Shown in pieces: positions 1 through 5,498 of a DNA stretch of 5,498 nt. Each line of letters starts with the position of its first letter. The first letter of the stretch is position 1. This DNA comes from Balneolales bacterium. GTDB taxonomy: Bacteria; Bacteroidota; Rhodothermia; Balneolales; Natronogracilivirgulaceae. The stretch spans positions 1 through 5,498 of the forward strand of contig SKIC01000125.1 in NCBI GenBank assembly GCA_007116685.1. The letters are read 5' to 3'. Both the position numbers and the translations under genes were made by a program. The notes under the pieces were generated by a model. It had not been told where the DNA came from. It saw only the letters and a list, made by a program, of their open reading frames with translations, and searched no databases.

Positions 1-1059
1 GATGTTGATTTAGGAGAGATAAGTGCTTTTTTGGCGAAAGACTCCCCTGGTATTATGAAACATTTCCAAATTCACGATCCGGACAAAATGATTTATCAGG
101 ACTGGAATGATAAATTTGACAGTGTATTAGAAAAGGCTGTAAAAGGCGACGTCAGACAAATAACCGCCGTACCATCATGGATTCTAAGTTTATTTCAGGA
201 GGCCTTAAAAAAAACAGGAAAAAAGAAAATCAAAGATTTGTGGCCAAATTTAAGATTGATTATCACCGGTGGTGAAGCACTCGGCAGTTATATCCCTCAT
301 TTTAACAAACTTTGTGAGGGTCTGGAAATAGATTATGTTGAAAACTATGGTGCATCCGAAGGCTACCTTGCTTATGCCGATGATCTGAAGAAAGACGATT
401 TGTATTTAATGACCGATAATGGGTTGTTTTACGAGTGGATACCGAACCCTCCAGCTGACAAAGCTGAACTAAAAAAAGCTAAAGCCATACCCACATGGAA
501 GGTTGAGAAAGGTGTTCCTTACGCGGTTCTCATCACCAATAACTGTGGATTATTCAGATATACTTTAAATGATTTGATTGAATTCACCGACACTGAGATA
601 CCTAGAATCAAAGTTGTTGGCAGAGTAAGCGATATGCTGGATAGGTTTGGCGAGGCGGTAGAAATACATGAGGTTACAAATGCTATTGCTCACGCAGAAA
701 AGGTAACTTCTTCGAAGATTGGTTTGTTTACGTTGGGTGCATTACTTGAGAAAGAAGATGACAAACCTATGCATGTATGGTTTGTGCAATGGGCAAAAGA
801 ACCTAAATCACCTAAGGACTTTATTGAAGCTTTAGATGAATCTCTCAGTGAACAAAACAGACATTACGCCAATCGCCGTAAAAGTGGGACATTAAAATTA
901 TTAGAATTGCACACGCTTTCAGATGAAATTCTAACCGAATGGAAAGAAAATCATCTAAAAACCGGTGCGCAAACTAAAATACCTAAGGTTTTACAGGAAG
1001 AAGATCACATTAGAGCACTGCGTAAACTTTGCTCTGACAAAGTGATGATTAAAGAATAA
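1..1059 (+). CDS. GH3-family acyl-adenylating enzyme, C-terminal part (5' end outside window)
   Basis: This frame is open from base 1 (DVDLGEISAF...) to the TAA at 1057-1059, so the gene is truncated by the window edge. The TTG at 31 is not a convincing start. About 353 residues are visible; bacterial GH3 proteins are usually around 500, so roughly the first third is missing. GH3 signatures appear in the family order: a VPSWILSLF segment, WPNLRLIITGGEA, the nucleotide-binding motif YGASEG (bases 346-363), GLFYEWIP, GLFRYTLNDLIEF (about 547-585; the plant equivalent is LYRYRxGD), and GRVSDMLDRFGEAVEI (from about 619). The family belongs to the ANL adenylating enzymes. Plant members join amino acids to auxin or jasmonate through an acyl-adenylate; the substrates of bacterial members are mostly unknown, so no specific reaction is assigned. 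The protein is expected to be cytoplasmic. The gene converges on leuS with a 10-bp gap. Confidence 0.88.
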   Translation, partial: DVDLGEISAFLAKDSPGIMKHFQIHDPDKMIYQDWNDKFDSVLEKAVKGDVRQITAVPSWILSLFQEALKKTGKKKIKDLWPNLRLIITGGEALGSYIPHFNKLCEGLEIDYVENYGASEGYLAYADDLKKDDLYLMTDNGLFYEWIPNPPADKAELKKAKAIPTWKVEKGVPYAVLITNNCGLFRYTLNDLIEFTDTEIPRIKVVGRVSDMLDRFGEAVEIHEVTNAIAHAEKVTSSKIGLFTLGALLEKEDDKPMHVWFVQWAKEPKSPKDFIEALDESLSEQNRHYANRRKSGTLKLLELHTLSDEILTEWKENHLKTGAQTKIPKVLQEEDHIRALRKLCSDKVMIKE

Positions 1060-1061
1060 GC

Positions 1062-1097
1062 CCGAATTATTATTTAACTACCAGGTTAACAATTCGG
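1062..1097. terminator. possible weak stem-loop between convergent GH3 and leuS
   Basis: CCGAATT at 1062-1068 is complementary to AATTCGG at 1091-1097. Inside it, TTAAC (1074-1078) can pair with GTTAA (1085-1089) around a 6-base loop. The structure lies in the GH3-leuS gap and covers the last codons of leuS. No strong T-tract follows on either strand: TTTGG on plus, and an interrupted TTATTCTTT on minus. It could help end transcription of both convergent genes, but the stem is AT-rich and has an asymmetric internal bulge, so the call is tentative. Confidence 0.3.
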
Positions 1098-4000
1098 TTT
1101 GGTACAAAAATCTCTTTTACCAAATTGCCGTCATCCAGATATTTCTTCACTCCTTCTTCGGCTTTAGCTGCTGTAAGGACAAAGTCTTTGTCTGCCGCTT
1201 TGTCTGAAGGTACTTCGATTTCTCCTCTTACTTTACCGTTGACCTGAATAGCGTATTTCTTGGTATCTGATTTCAGATATTGCTCATCTAATTCCGGCCA
1301 CTGTTGGTAAGCAAGAGAATCAGTTTCACCGAGTTTAGCCCACAGTTCTTCTGCAATATGAGGAGCAAATGGTGATAATAAGATTGTGAATGTCTTAAGA
1401 ACTGAAACAGGTTTGCTTTCCCACTTAATTGCTTCGTTATTGAAAATCATCATTGCTGAAATAGCTGTGTTAAATCGATGACCTTCAATATCTTCGGTGA
1501 CTTTCTTAATTGTCTGATGCAGAACTTTCAGGTGATTTTTATCCGCTGGGATGTCTTTAACATCGCTATTCAAATTTCCGGTTTCCTGATCTATCATCAT
1601 TCTCCAAACGCGACCCAGAAATCGGTAAACGCCATCTACACCTTGCATGCTCCACGGTTTAACCTGCTCCAGAGGTCCCATAAACATCTCATACAAGCGC
1701 AGTGCATCAGCACCGTATTGCTCAATCACATCATCAGGATTGATTACATTACCGCGTGATTTTGACATTTTAAATGAACGCGCATCAACATTGGTTTCGG
1801 TACCCTTAATTACAAAGTGATTCCCTTTCTTTTCCACTCCAGATTCAGAAAGTTTTTCAGCTATGTATTCTTCTTCATCATTACGCTCTGTGGCATTGAC
1901 ATAATCTCCTTCTGCATTTTTAAATGCAGTATACTCCATTTCACCAAGTATCATACCCTGGTTTACCAGACGCTGAAATGGTTCTTTGGTGGATACAACC
2001 CCAATATCATACAATACTTTATGCCAAAAGCGGGCATATAAAAGATGGAGAACTGCGTGTTCAGCACCACCAACATATAAATCCACAGGCATCCAATATT
2101 TTTCTTTTTCTGGATTTACGGGGCCTTCGGTATAATCAGGATCGATATAGCGTAAGTAATACCAACAAGAACCAGCCCATTGAGGCATAGTATTGGTTTC
2201 TCTTCTGGCAGGTTTACCTGTTTCAGGATCTGTAGTCTGCAACCAACTTTCTATACGCGCCAAAGGAGATTCTCCGGTACCGCTTGGCTCATATTTGTCA
2301 ACCTCAGGTAAGGTTAAAGGCAAATCTTGTTCAGGAATGGCTTTATGTTCATCATCGACATGGATTACTGGAATCGGTTCACCCCAATATCTCTGTCTTG
2401 AAAACAACCAGTCACGTAATTTGTAAGTAATGGACTTCTCTCCCAATCCCTGCTCTTCCAGCCATTTTGTGATTTTGGCTTTTGCATCACTTACAGATAA
2501 TCCGTCTATTGATATGTCCTGATTTGAGGAGTTAACAATCTCGCCATCACCTGTATATGCTTCCTTTGAGATATCTCCGCCTTTTACAACTTCAACGATT
2601 GGTAAATCAAACTTTTTTGCGAATTCCCAATCTCTTTCATCATGACCGGGTACAGCCATAATTGCTCCTGTACCGTAATTCATCATTACGTAATCAGCTA
2701 TCCAGATTGGAATATCTTTTCCGGTTACAGGATTTACAGCGTAAGCACCAATAAATACTCCTGTTTTGGTTTTAGCCAAATCTGTTCTATCCAAATCGGA
2801 TTTAAGCGCTGCCTGCTTTTTGTACTCTTCTACTGCGTGTTTTTGCTCTTCGGTAGTTAACACATCAACCAATGGATGCTCAGGAGCTAATACCATGTAG
2901 GTTGCACCAAATAGTGTGTCTGGGCGTGTTGTGAAAACTCTGATAGATTTGACCTCCTCGCTTTTGACCTCCCCCTGGCCCCCTCCAAAGGAGGGAGTAT
3001 CTAGATTTAGCCGTGGGTAATCTTCTCTATTATTTAAGGCTGATTTAATTTTAGAAACTACTTTTGCTGTGTTCGAAATAATGTCATCATTTGAGAAGCG
3101 AAGCACTTTGAAGTCATACTTTTTGAGTTCCTCTGTCCTTTCCTGATCATATTTTTTTGCTTCTTTTGAATCATGGACACTACCATCAGCTTCAATAATT
3201 AATCTCTTGGTAAGACAAACAAAATCAGGAATAAAATTGAGAACAGGATGTTGCCTTCGGAACTTAGACCCAATTTTTTTTCCTCTTAACTCTTCCCATA
3301 ATACACTTTCTGCTTCTGTAGGATTATTTCTGTATTCCTTAGACTGTTCCAGTAAAACCACATACGATTTCATATCAACAGTAACATACCCTGGCTTCTC
3401 ATCAACTTGCAAAGAAGAACCCTCTGCCTCCCCCTTCCGCCGCGGCGGAGGTTGGGGGTAGGTCTCTTGCGAAGTCCTAAATTCAACTTCAGCGCCTTCG
3501 CTTTTGCCGATCCAGTTTCTTTGCATTTCTTTGATGGATTCCGGCCAGTCTACTTCTTCTAAATCATCCAATAAGCGATCAGCGTAAGCAGTGATTTTTA
3601 GCATCCATTGGCGCATGGGACGTCTTTCTACCGGGAAACCTCCTACTTCACTTTTCCCGTCGATTACTTCTTCGTTGGCAAGTACTGTTCCTAATTCCGG
3701 ACACCAGTTTACCGGCATCTCGGCTTCGTAGGCTAAGCCTTGTTTGTATAATTGCAGAAAAATCCATTGCGTCCATTTAAAGTAATCTGGATCAGTCGTA
3801 TCAACTTCTCTGTCCCAGTCGTAGCTAAAACCAATGGCTTGTAATTGCTCTCGAAAGCGTGCTATGTTTCTTTCAGTGGTAATACGTGGATGTGTTCCTG
3901 TTTTTACGGCATATTGTTCTGCCGGTAATCCAAAAGCATCCCAACCAATCGGGTGCAAGACATTGAAGCCATTCATTCGCTTATATCTTGCAATGATATC

Positions 4001-4180
4001 TGTAGCCGTGTAGCCCTCCGGGTGTCCAACATGTAAACCTTGCCCACTGGGATATGGAAACATATCTAATACATAGTATTTGGGCTTAGTAAAATCGCTG
4101 TCGTCAGTTTTAAAAGTTTTGTTTTCAATCCAAAACTTTTGCCACTTGGGTTCAATATTGGAGGGTTTGTAATCGCTCAT
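1070..4180 (-). CDS. leuS: Leucyl-tRNA synthetase with in-frame DUF559 nuclease insertion
   Basis: Class I aminoacyl-tRNA synthetase that charges tRNA-Leu with leucine in the cytoplasm; it is essential. The 1036-residue product has the KYYVLDMFPYPSGQGLHVGH block with the HIGH-type motif HVGH (residues 50-53), WDAFGLPAEQYA (80-91), and the CP1 editing domain with TTRPDTLFGATY (417-428) and GTGAIMAVPGHDERD (503-517). It also has the LRDWLFSRQRYWGEPIP block (588-604), KMSKS (804-808), an anticodon-binding helical domain, and a C-terminal domain with VNGKVRGEIEVP (980-991). The ATG at 4180 is a firm start: an in-frame TAG lies four codons upstream (4193-4195) and the N-terminus is typical of the family. 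No clear Shine-Dalgarno is visible. The oddity is about 176 extra residues (roughly 236-411) between SEGAEVEFR and IRVFTTRPDT, containing a DUF559 domain. Without them the protein would be about 860 residues, the length of E. coli LeuRS. All catalytic and editing motifs outside the insert look intact, so the enzyme is probably functional. Confidence 0.97.
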   Translation of the reverse strand: MSDYKPSNIEPKWQKFWIENKTFKTDDSDFTKPKYYVLDMFPYPSGQGLHVGHPEGYTATDIIARYKRMNGFNVLHPIGWDAFGLPAEQYAVKTGTHPRITTERNIARFREQLQAIGFSYDWDREVDTTDPDYFKWTQWIFLQLYKQGLAYEAEMPVNWCPELGTVLANEEVIDGKSEVGGFPVERRPMRQWMLKITAYADRLLDDLEEVDWPESIKEMQRNWIGKSEGAEVEFRTSQETYPQPPPRRKGEAEGSSLQVDEKPGYVTVDMKSYVVLLEQSKEYRNNPTEAESVLWEELRGKKIGSKFRRQHPVLNFIPDFVCLTKRLIIEADGSVHDSKEAKKYDQERTEELKKYDFKVLRFSNDDIISNTAKVVSKIKSALNNREDYPRLNLDTPSFGGGQGEVKSEEVKSIRVFTTRPDTLFGATYMVLAPEHPLVDVLTTEEQKHAVEEYKKQAALKSDLDRTDLAKTKTGVFIGAYAVNPVTGKDIPIWIADYVMMNYGTGAIMAVPGHDERDWEFAKKFDLPIVEVVKGGDISKEAYTGDGEIVNSSNQDISIDGLSVSDAKAKITKWLEEQGLGEKSITYKLRDWLFSRQRYWGEPIPVIHVDDEHKAIPEQDLPLTLPEVDKYEPSGTGESPLARIESWLQTTDPETGKPARRETNTMPQWAGSCWYYLRYIDPDYTEGPVNPEKEKYWMPVDLYVGGAEHAVLHLLYARFWHKVLYDIGVVSTKEPFQRLVNQGMILGEMEYTAFKNAEGDYVNATERNDEEEYIAEKLSESGVEKKGNHFVIKGTETNVDARSFKMSKSRGNVINPDDVIEQYGADALRLYEMFMGPLEQVKPWSMQGVDGVYRFLGRVWRMMIDQETGNLNSDVKDIPADKNHLKVLHQTIKKVTEDIEGHRFNTAISAMMIFNNEAIKWESKPVSVLKTFTILLSPFAPHIAEELWAKLGETDSLAYQQWPELDEQYLKSDTKKYAIQVNGKVRGEIEVPSDKAADKDFVLTAAKAEEGVKKYLDDGNLVKEIFVPNRIVNLVVK
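2948..2972. repeat. Short direct repeat at the edge of the insertion
   Basis: TTTGACCTCC occurs at 2948-2957 and again at 2963-2972, a 15-bp period. On the coding strand this gives EVKSE followed by EVKSI, so the duplication keeps the frame. The inner copy overlaps the left terminal repeat of the DUF559 element. It may be a local duplication left by insertion or later slippage. No matching copy is visible at the other end, so it is not a normal target-site duplication. Confidence 0.6.
2966..2995. repeat. Left terminal inverted repeat and hairpin of the DUF559 element
   Basis: Reading inward on the plus strand, GACCTCCCCCTGG is followed by a perfect hairpin, CCCTCC-AAA-GGAGGG (2981-2995). It is strikingly GC-rich against the surrounding AT-leaning leuS sequence. 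On the coding strand it encodes TPSFGGGQGEV (residues 395-405), a low-complexity linker unlike any LeuRS sequence. It is the inverted partner of the repeat at 3427-3464. Confidence 0.75.
3026..3376 (-). other. DUF559 (Vsr-like, PD-(D/E)XK-type) endonuclease domain embedded in LeuRS
   Basis: LeuRS residues about 269-385 match the DUF559 family pattern: EYRNNPTEAESVLWEELR (282-299), KFRRQHPVLNFIPDF (306-320), KRLIIEADGSVHD (325-337), KYDQERTEELKKYDFKVLRF (343-362) and a trailing helix. The residues expected to bind metal and cut DNA are present: Asp319 in PDF, Glu330 and Asp332 in IEADG, with His336 and Asp345 also fitting the family. It therefore does not look like a decayed copy. In free-standing relatives the protein usually starts near the MKSY position; here Met270 (codon at 3371-3373) could in principle be an internal start, but the frame has no stop of its own and runs on into LeuRS. 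The family fold is related to Vsr mismatch endonuclease; the biological role of DUF559 proteins is not established. Whether the domain cuts DNA in this context is unknown. Confidence 0.85.
3427..3464. repeat. Right terminal inverted repeat and hairpin of the DUF559 element
   Basis: Its core is a perfect 12-bp palindrome, CCGCCGCGGCGG (3437-3448). Pairing extends outward through CTT/AGG and, after a 2-base mismatch, CCTCC/GGGGG (3427-3431 with 3454-3458, including a T-G wobble). The outer end read inward on the minus strand is GACCTACCCCCAACC, matching the start of the left repeat. It encodes TYPQPPPRRKGEAE (residues 240-253), a proline-rich, charged linker. The hairpin core differs from that of the left end, so the two ends are related but not identical. 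Confidence 0.72.
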
Positions 4181-4278
4181 GAGTATAAATTTCTATTCAA
4201 TTTTTATCGTGGCAGAAGATACGTAACTGCGATATGGGAATAAACGCCCAAATGTGCATAATTCTCGAATACGTGAGG

Positions 4279-4305
4279 AACAAATCGGGGACGATTTGTT
4301 TTTTT
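4279..4305 (+). terminator. Hairpin with T-tract (terminator-like, plus strand)
   Basis: AACAAATCG (4279-4287) and CGATTTGTT (4292-4300) form a perfect 9-bp stem around the loop GGGA. It is followed on the plus strand by a run of T ending at 4305, giving the form of a rho-independent terminator. No plus-strand gene lies immediately upstream, since leuS is on the other strand. It would therefore stop antisense transcription leaving leuS, or it may be part of a dispersed palindromic repeat together with the next hairpin. Confidence 0.5.
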
Positions 4306-4311
4306 GCTGCC

Positions 4312-4331
4312 GGACGTCGGGGAAGACGTCC
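4312..4331. repeat. Second hairpin sharing the TCGGGGA core
   Basis: GGACGTC (4312-4318) pairs with GACGTCC (4325-4331) around the loop GGGGAA. It lies 11 bases after the stem of the preceding hairpin. Both contain TCGGGGA at the top of the stem and loop, although their stems are different in sequence. No T-tract follows. It may be half of a paired palindromic repeat; its function is unknown. Confidence 0.5.
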
Positions 4332-4349
4332 TAGTGGTAGAATTCTGAT

Positions 4350-4389
4350 ATAAATAAAAAACGGCATGAAATTTAAAACTCCATGCCGT
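4350..4389 (-). terminator. Rho-independent terminator of the NHL-type propeller gene
   Basis: On the minus strand, about 25 bases past the stop codon of the propeller gene, ACGGCATG (4389 down to 4382) pairs perfectly with CATGCCGT (4368 down to 4361) around a 13-base AT-rich loop. A T-rich tract follows (six T in a row including the stem end, then ATTTATAT). Position, orientation and T-tract all fit an intrinsic terminator, implying that leuS has its own promoter rather than being read through from this gene. Confidence 0.8.
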
Positions 4390-4413
4390 GGATTTGTTCT
4401 AAAACCGTAAATC

Positions 4414-5498
4414 TTATTCGAAATCAGTGTTTAATCGGTATCTGGCGATTCGATTATTACCGGTATCTGCAACAAGAACTGTTCTTCTGAAGTAGTGTAC
4501 CCCACTTGGATTATTAAACTCACGAGGTCCATTTCCTAATCCTCCAAAAGATACATTGATAGCTTTCCTTTGAGCAGACCCGGCTGGTGGCGGAACGCCC
4601 TCTTGTCCGTTTGATTGGAAAAGATGAAGCTTATTTGTTCCGGCATCCATCACAATTATTTGATTTCTTGCATCGGCAGTATAAGTAATGGCAGATGGGT
4701 TTTCAAATTTGAATTGGTCGTATAAAAAGCTATCTGCACGGGTTGTATCGTTTGCAAGTAAGTCGGTTCTAGGTTGATATACCAAACCATCAGGAGTAAC
4801 CTGCGCATTTATCCAAAGAACGCGAAAAGGAATATTTTGGTCCTGATTGCCTTGCGCAATTAGGAAGCTACGGTCAGTGGTGAAAATTTCACGTTGTGGA
4901 GCGCCAATTAGTGATTGAATATCAGTAATATCAATGCCACTGATTAGTGATGGTGTATTGGGACTCAAAGCTCTAATCTGAGATAGGTTTTCCATGCGTC
5001 CATCTGAGTCAGCAGCATATACAAGAACCGTATTATCTGGAGCAAAAGGCTGTCCTGTAACATTTCTAGGACCTCTTCTGGAGACATATAAGGTATTATC
5101 TTCAAGAATCGCCAAACCAGTTATTTCAACTAATTCGTCATTGATTGGGGAGTCTTTATTAAGTCTACCTCTCTGAGCATTGGTAGTAGGTCTACTTGCA
5201 TCTCTGAAAGGATGCACCATTTTGTCAATGACCTGAACATTACTTAAACCCTGATTTAATCCACGCAATTTATAGACAACAGGTAAATTCCATACAAGAT
5301 CAGGATCAACAGCCTCAATTACTGTATCGATTCTGGCCGATACAAATACATTCAAATTTCTATCCTGCACAACGCGGTTTGCTCCCTGTAACTCATAAAT
5401 TACAAATCTACGTCCTGCGCCATCTAATACGTGTAAACCTGTTTCATCGGTTACGTAAACCAACTCATCAAAGCCTACATGAACGTCCGTAGGCGCGA
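4414..5498 (-). CDS. NHL-repeat-like beta-propeller protein, C-terminal part (5' end outside window)
   Basis: The frame is open from the right window edge (APTDVHVGFDELVYVTDETG...) to the TAA at 4414-4416, so the N-terminus is missing and about 360 residues are visible. The TTG at 5463 lies inside a propeller blade and is not the true start. The last blade is a typical NHL repeat: FGGLGNGPREFNNPSGVHYF followed by VLVADTGNNRIARYRL (about 4417-4548). The blade before it, FENPSAITYTADARNQIIVM then DAGTNKLHLF (4618-4707), and the first visible segment (PTDVHVGFDELVYVTDETGL) have the same pattern of a proline-containing entry, a hydrophobic strand and an Asp-Gly/Thr turn. NHL propellers bind proteins, RNA or ligands, or act as enzymes; no catalytic motif is visible, so no function is assigned. 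Such proteins in this group are often exported or lipoproteins, but the signal region is off the window. A terminator follows the gene. Confidence 0.75.
   Translation of the reverse strand, partial: APTDVHVGFDELVYVTDETGLHVLDGAGRRFVIYELQGANRVVQDRNLNVFVSARIDTVIEAVDPDLVWNLPVVYKLRGLNQGLSNVQVIDKMVHPFRDASRPTTNAQRGRLNKDSPINDELVEITGLAILEDNTLYVSRRGPRNVTGQPFAPDNTVLVYAADSDGRMENLSQIRALSPNTPSLISGIDITDIQSLIGAPQREIFTTDRSFLIAQGNQDQNIPFRVLWINAQVTPDGLVYQPRTDLLANDTTRADSFLYDQFKFENPSAITYTADARNQIIVMDAGTNKLHLFQSNGQEGVPPPAGSAQRKAINVSFGGLGNGPREFNNPSGVHYFRRTVLVADTGNNRIARYRLNTDFE

Larger units (their letters stand above)
2966..3464 (-). mobile_element. Putative DUF559-carrying mobile element inserted in frame within leuS
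   Basis: The segment interrupts leuS at the first beta-hairpin of the editing domain. It begins and ends with related GC-rich sequences in inverted orientation: reading inward, GACCTCCCCCTGGCCCCCTC from the left end and GACCTACCCCCAACCTCCGC from the right end, matching at about 15 of 21 positions. Each end also folds into a hairpin. Between them lies one DUF559 nuclease domain. The boundaries given are the outermost matching bases of the two ends. Counting from where LeuRS similarity is lost, the insert is about 2948-3475 (528 bp, 176 codons). The frame has no stop, so the element is translated as part of LeuRS. No exact target-site duplication could be seen. From general knowledge, similar GC-rich repeats flanking DUF559 genes occur in multiple copies in Bacteroidota genomes; that this is a mobile copy is inferred. 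Rickettsia palindromic elements are a precedent for in-frame repeat insertions inside proteins. Confidence 0.72.
4181..4413. other. Intergenic region upstream of leuS
   Basis: These 233 bp separate the leuS start from the stop of the propeller gene, both on the minus strand. The half nearest the propeller gene and the middle hold three hairpins, annotated separately. The 80 bases just upstream of leuS should contain its promoter, but no convincing -10/-35 pair or Bacteroidota-type TAnnTTTG box could be fixed. A TTTG occurs on the minus strand (in ACATTTGGGCG, near 4250) and a weak TATCTTCT lies 27 bases further on; that spacing is longer than usual. No tRNA, T-box leader or additional ORF was recognised. 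Confidence 0.7.

Noticed and set aside
31..33. TTG as the start of the GH3 gene
   Set aside because: The frame is open upstream to base 1 and the visible part is too short for a GH3 protein, so the true start is off the window.
3026..3376. DUF559 as a separate gene splitting leuS into a pseudogene
   Set aside because: The frame is open with no stop or frameshift on either side, and all LeuRS motifs before and after it are intact and in the same frame. A single fused protein is the simpler reading.
1478..3461. Open frames of 72-93 codons on the plus strand within leuS (for example 1478-1759, 1817-2041, 2193-2426, 3207-3461)
   Set aside because: They lie antisense to a well-supported essential gene and have no recognisable domains; they are by-products of leuS codon usage.
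2961..3469. A target-site duplication around the DUF559 element
   Set aside because: The flanks CTTTT (left) and TCTTG (right) share only a few bases at any alignment tried, so no duplication can be claimed.
2948..3475. The insertion in leuS as an intein
   Set aside because: There is no Cys/Ser at a plausible first position with a splicing block, and no His-Asn followed by Cys/Ser/Thr at the end. The nuclease is of DUF559 type, not LAGLIDADG or HNH, and the edges are GC-rich repeats rather than splice junctions.
4994..5176. A 60-codon plus-strand open frame within the propeller gene
   Set aside because: It is antisense to the propeller reading frame, short, and without recognisable features.
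5461..5463. TTG as the start of the propeller gene
   Set aside because: The frame continues upstream to the window edge with propeller-like sequence (PTDVHVGFDE), so this codon is internal.

Overview
The window looks like chromosomal DNA of moderate, AT-leaning base composition from a member of the Bacteroidota / Balneolota / Rhodothermota group. The clues are a bacterial GH3-family protein, the style of the leucyl-tRNA synthetase, the lack of a clear Shine-Dalgarno sequence before leuS, and GC-rich interspersed repeats of the kind common in these phyla. This placement is inferred from family recognition and was not tested by a search.

Layout. (1) Bases 1-1059, plus strand: the C-terminal ~350 residues of a GH3-family acyl-adenylating enzyme, whose start lies off the left edge. 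(2) Bases 1070-4180, minus strand, convergent with GH3 and only 10 bp from it: a complete leuS gene of 1036 codons. (3) Bases 4181-4413: a 233-bp intergenic region with three hairpins, one of which is a convincing terminator for the gene on its right. (4) Bases 4414-5498, minus strand: the C-terminal ~360 residues of a beta-propeller protein with NHL-like repeats, whose start lies off the right edge.

The main discovery is inside leuS. The reading frame is about 176 codons longer than a standard LeuRS (860 residues in E. coli). The extra stretch (about bases 2948-3475, residues 236-411) interrupts the first beta-hairpin of the CP1 editing domain. It encodes a complete-looking DUF559 (Vsr-like, PD-(D/E)XK-type) endonuclease domain, with the candidate catalytic Asp, Glu and Asp residues present. 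The domain is bracketed by GC-rich, hairpin-forming sequences that are imperfect inverted copies of each other. The whole insert stays in frame with leuS and has no stop codon. It has no intein splice junctions, so it is probably translated as part of the synthetase. The best reading is a small mobile element that carries a nuclease, has inserted into an essential housekeeping gene, and is tolerated because it sits in a surface turn and keeps the frame.

The three genes show no obvious shared pathway. leuS is probably transcribed on its own: a terminator separates it from the upstream propeller gene, and it converges on GH3.
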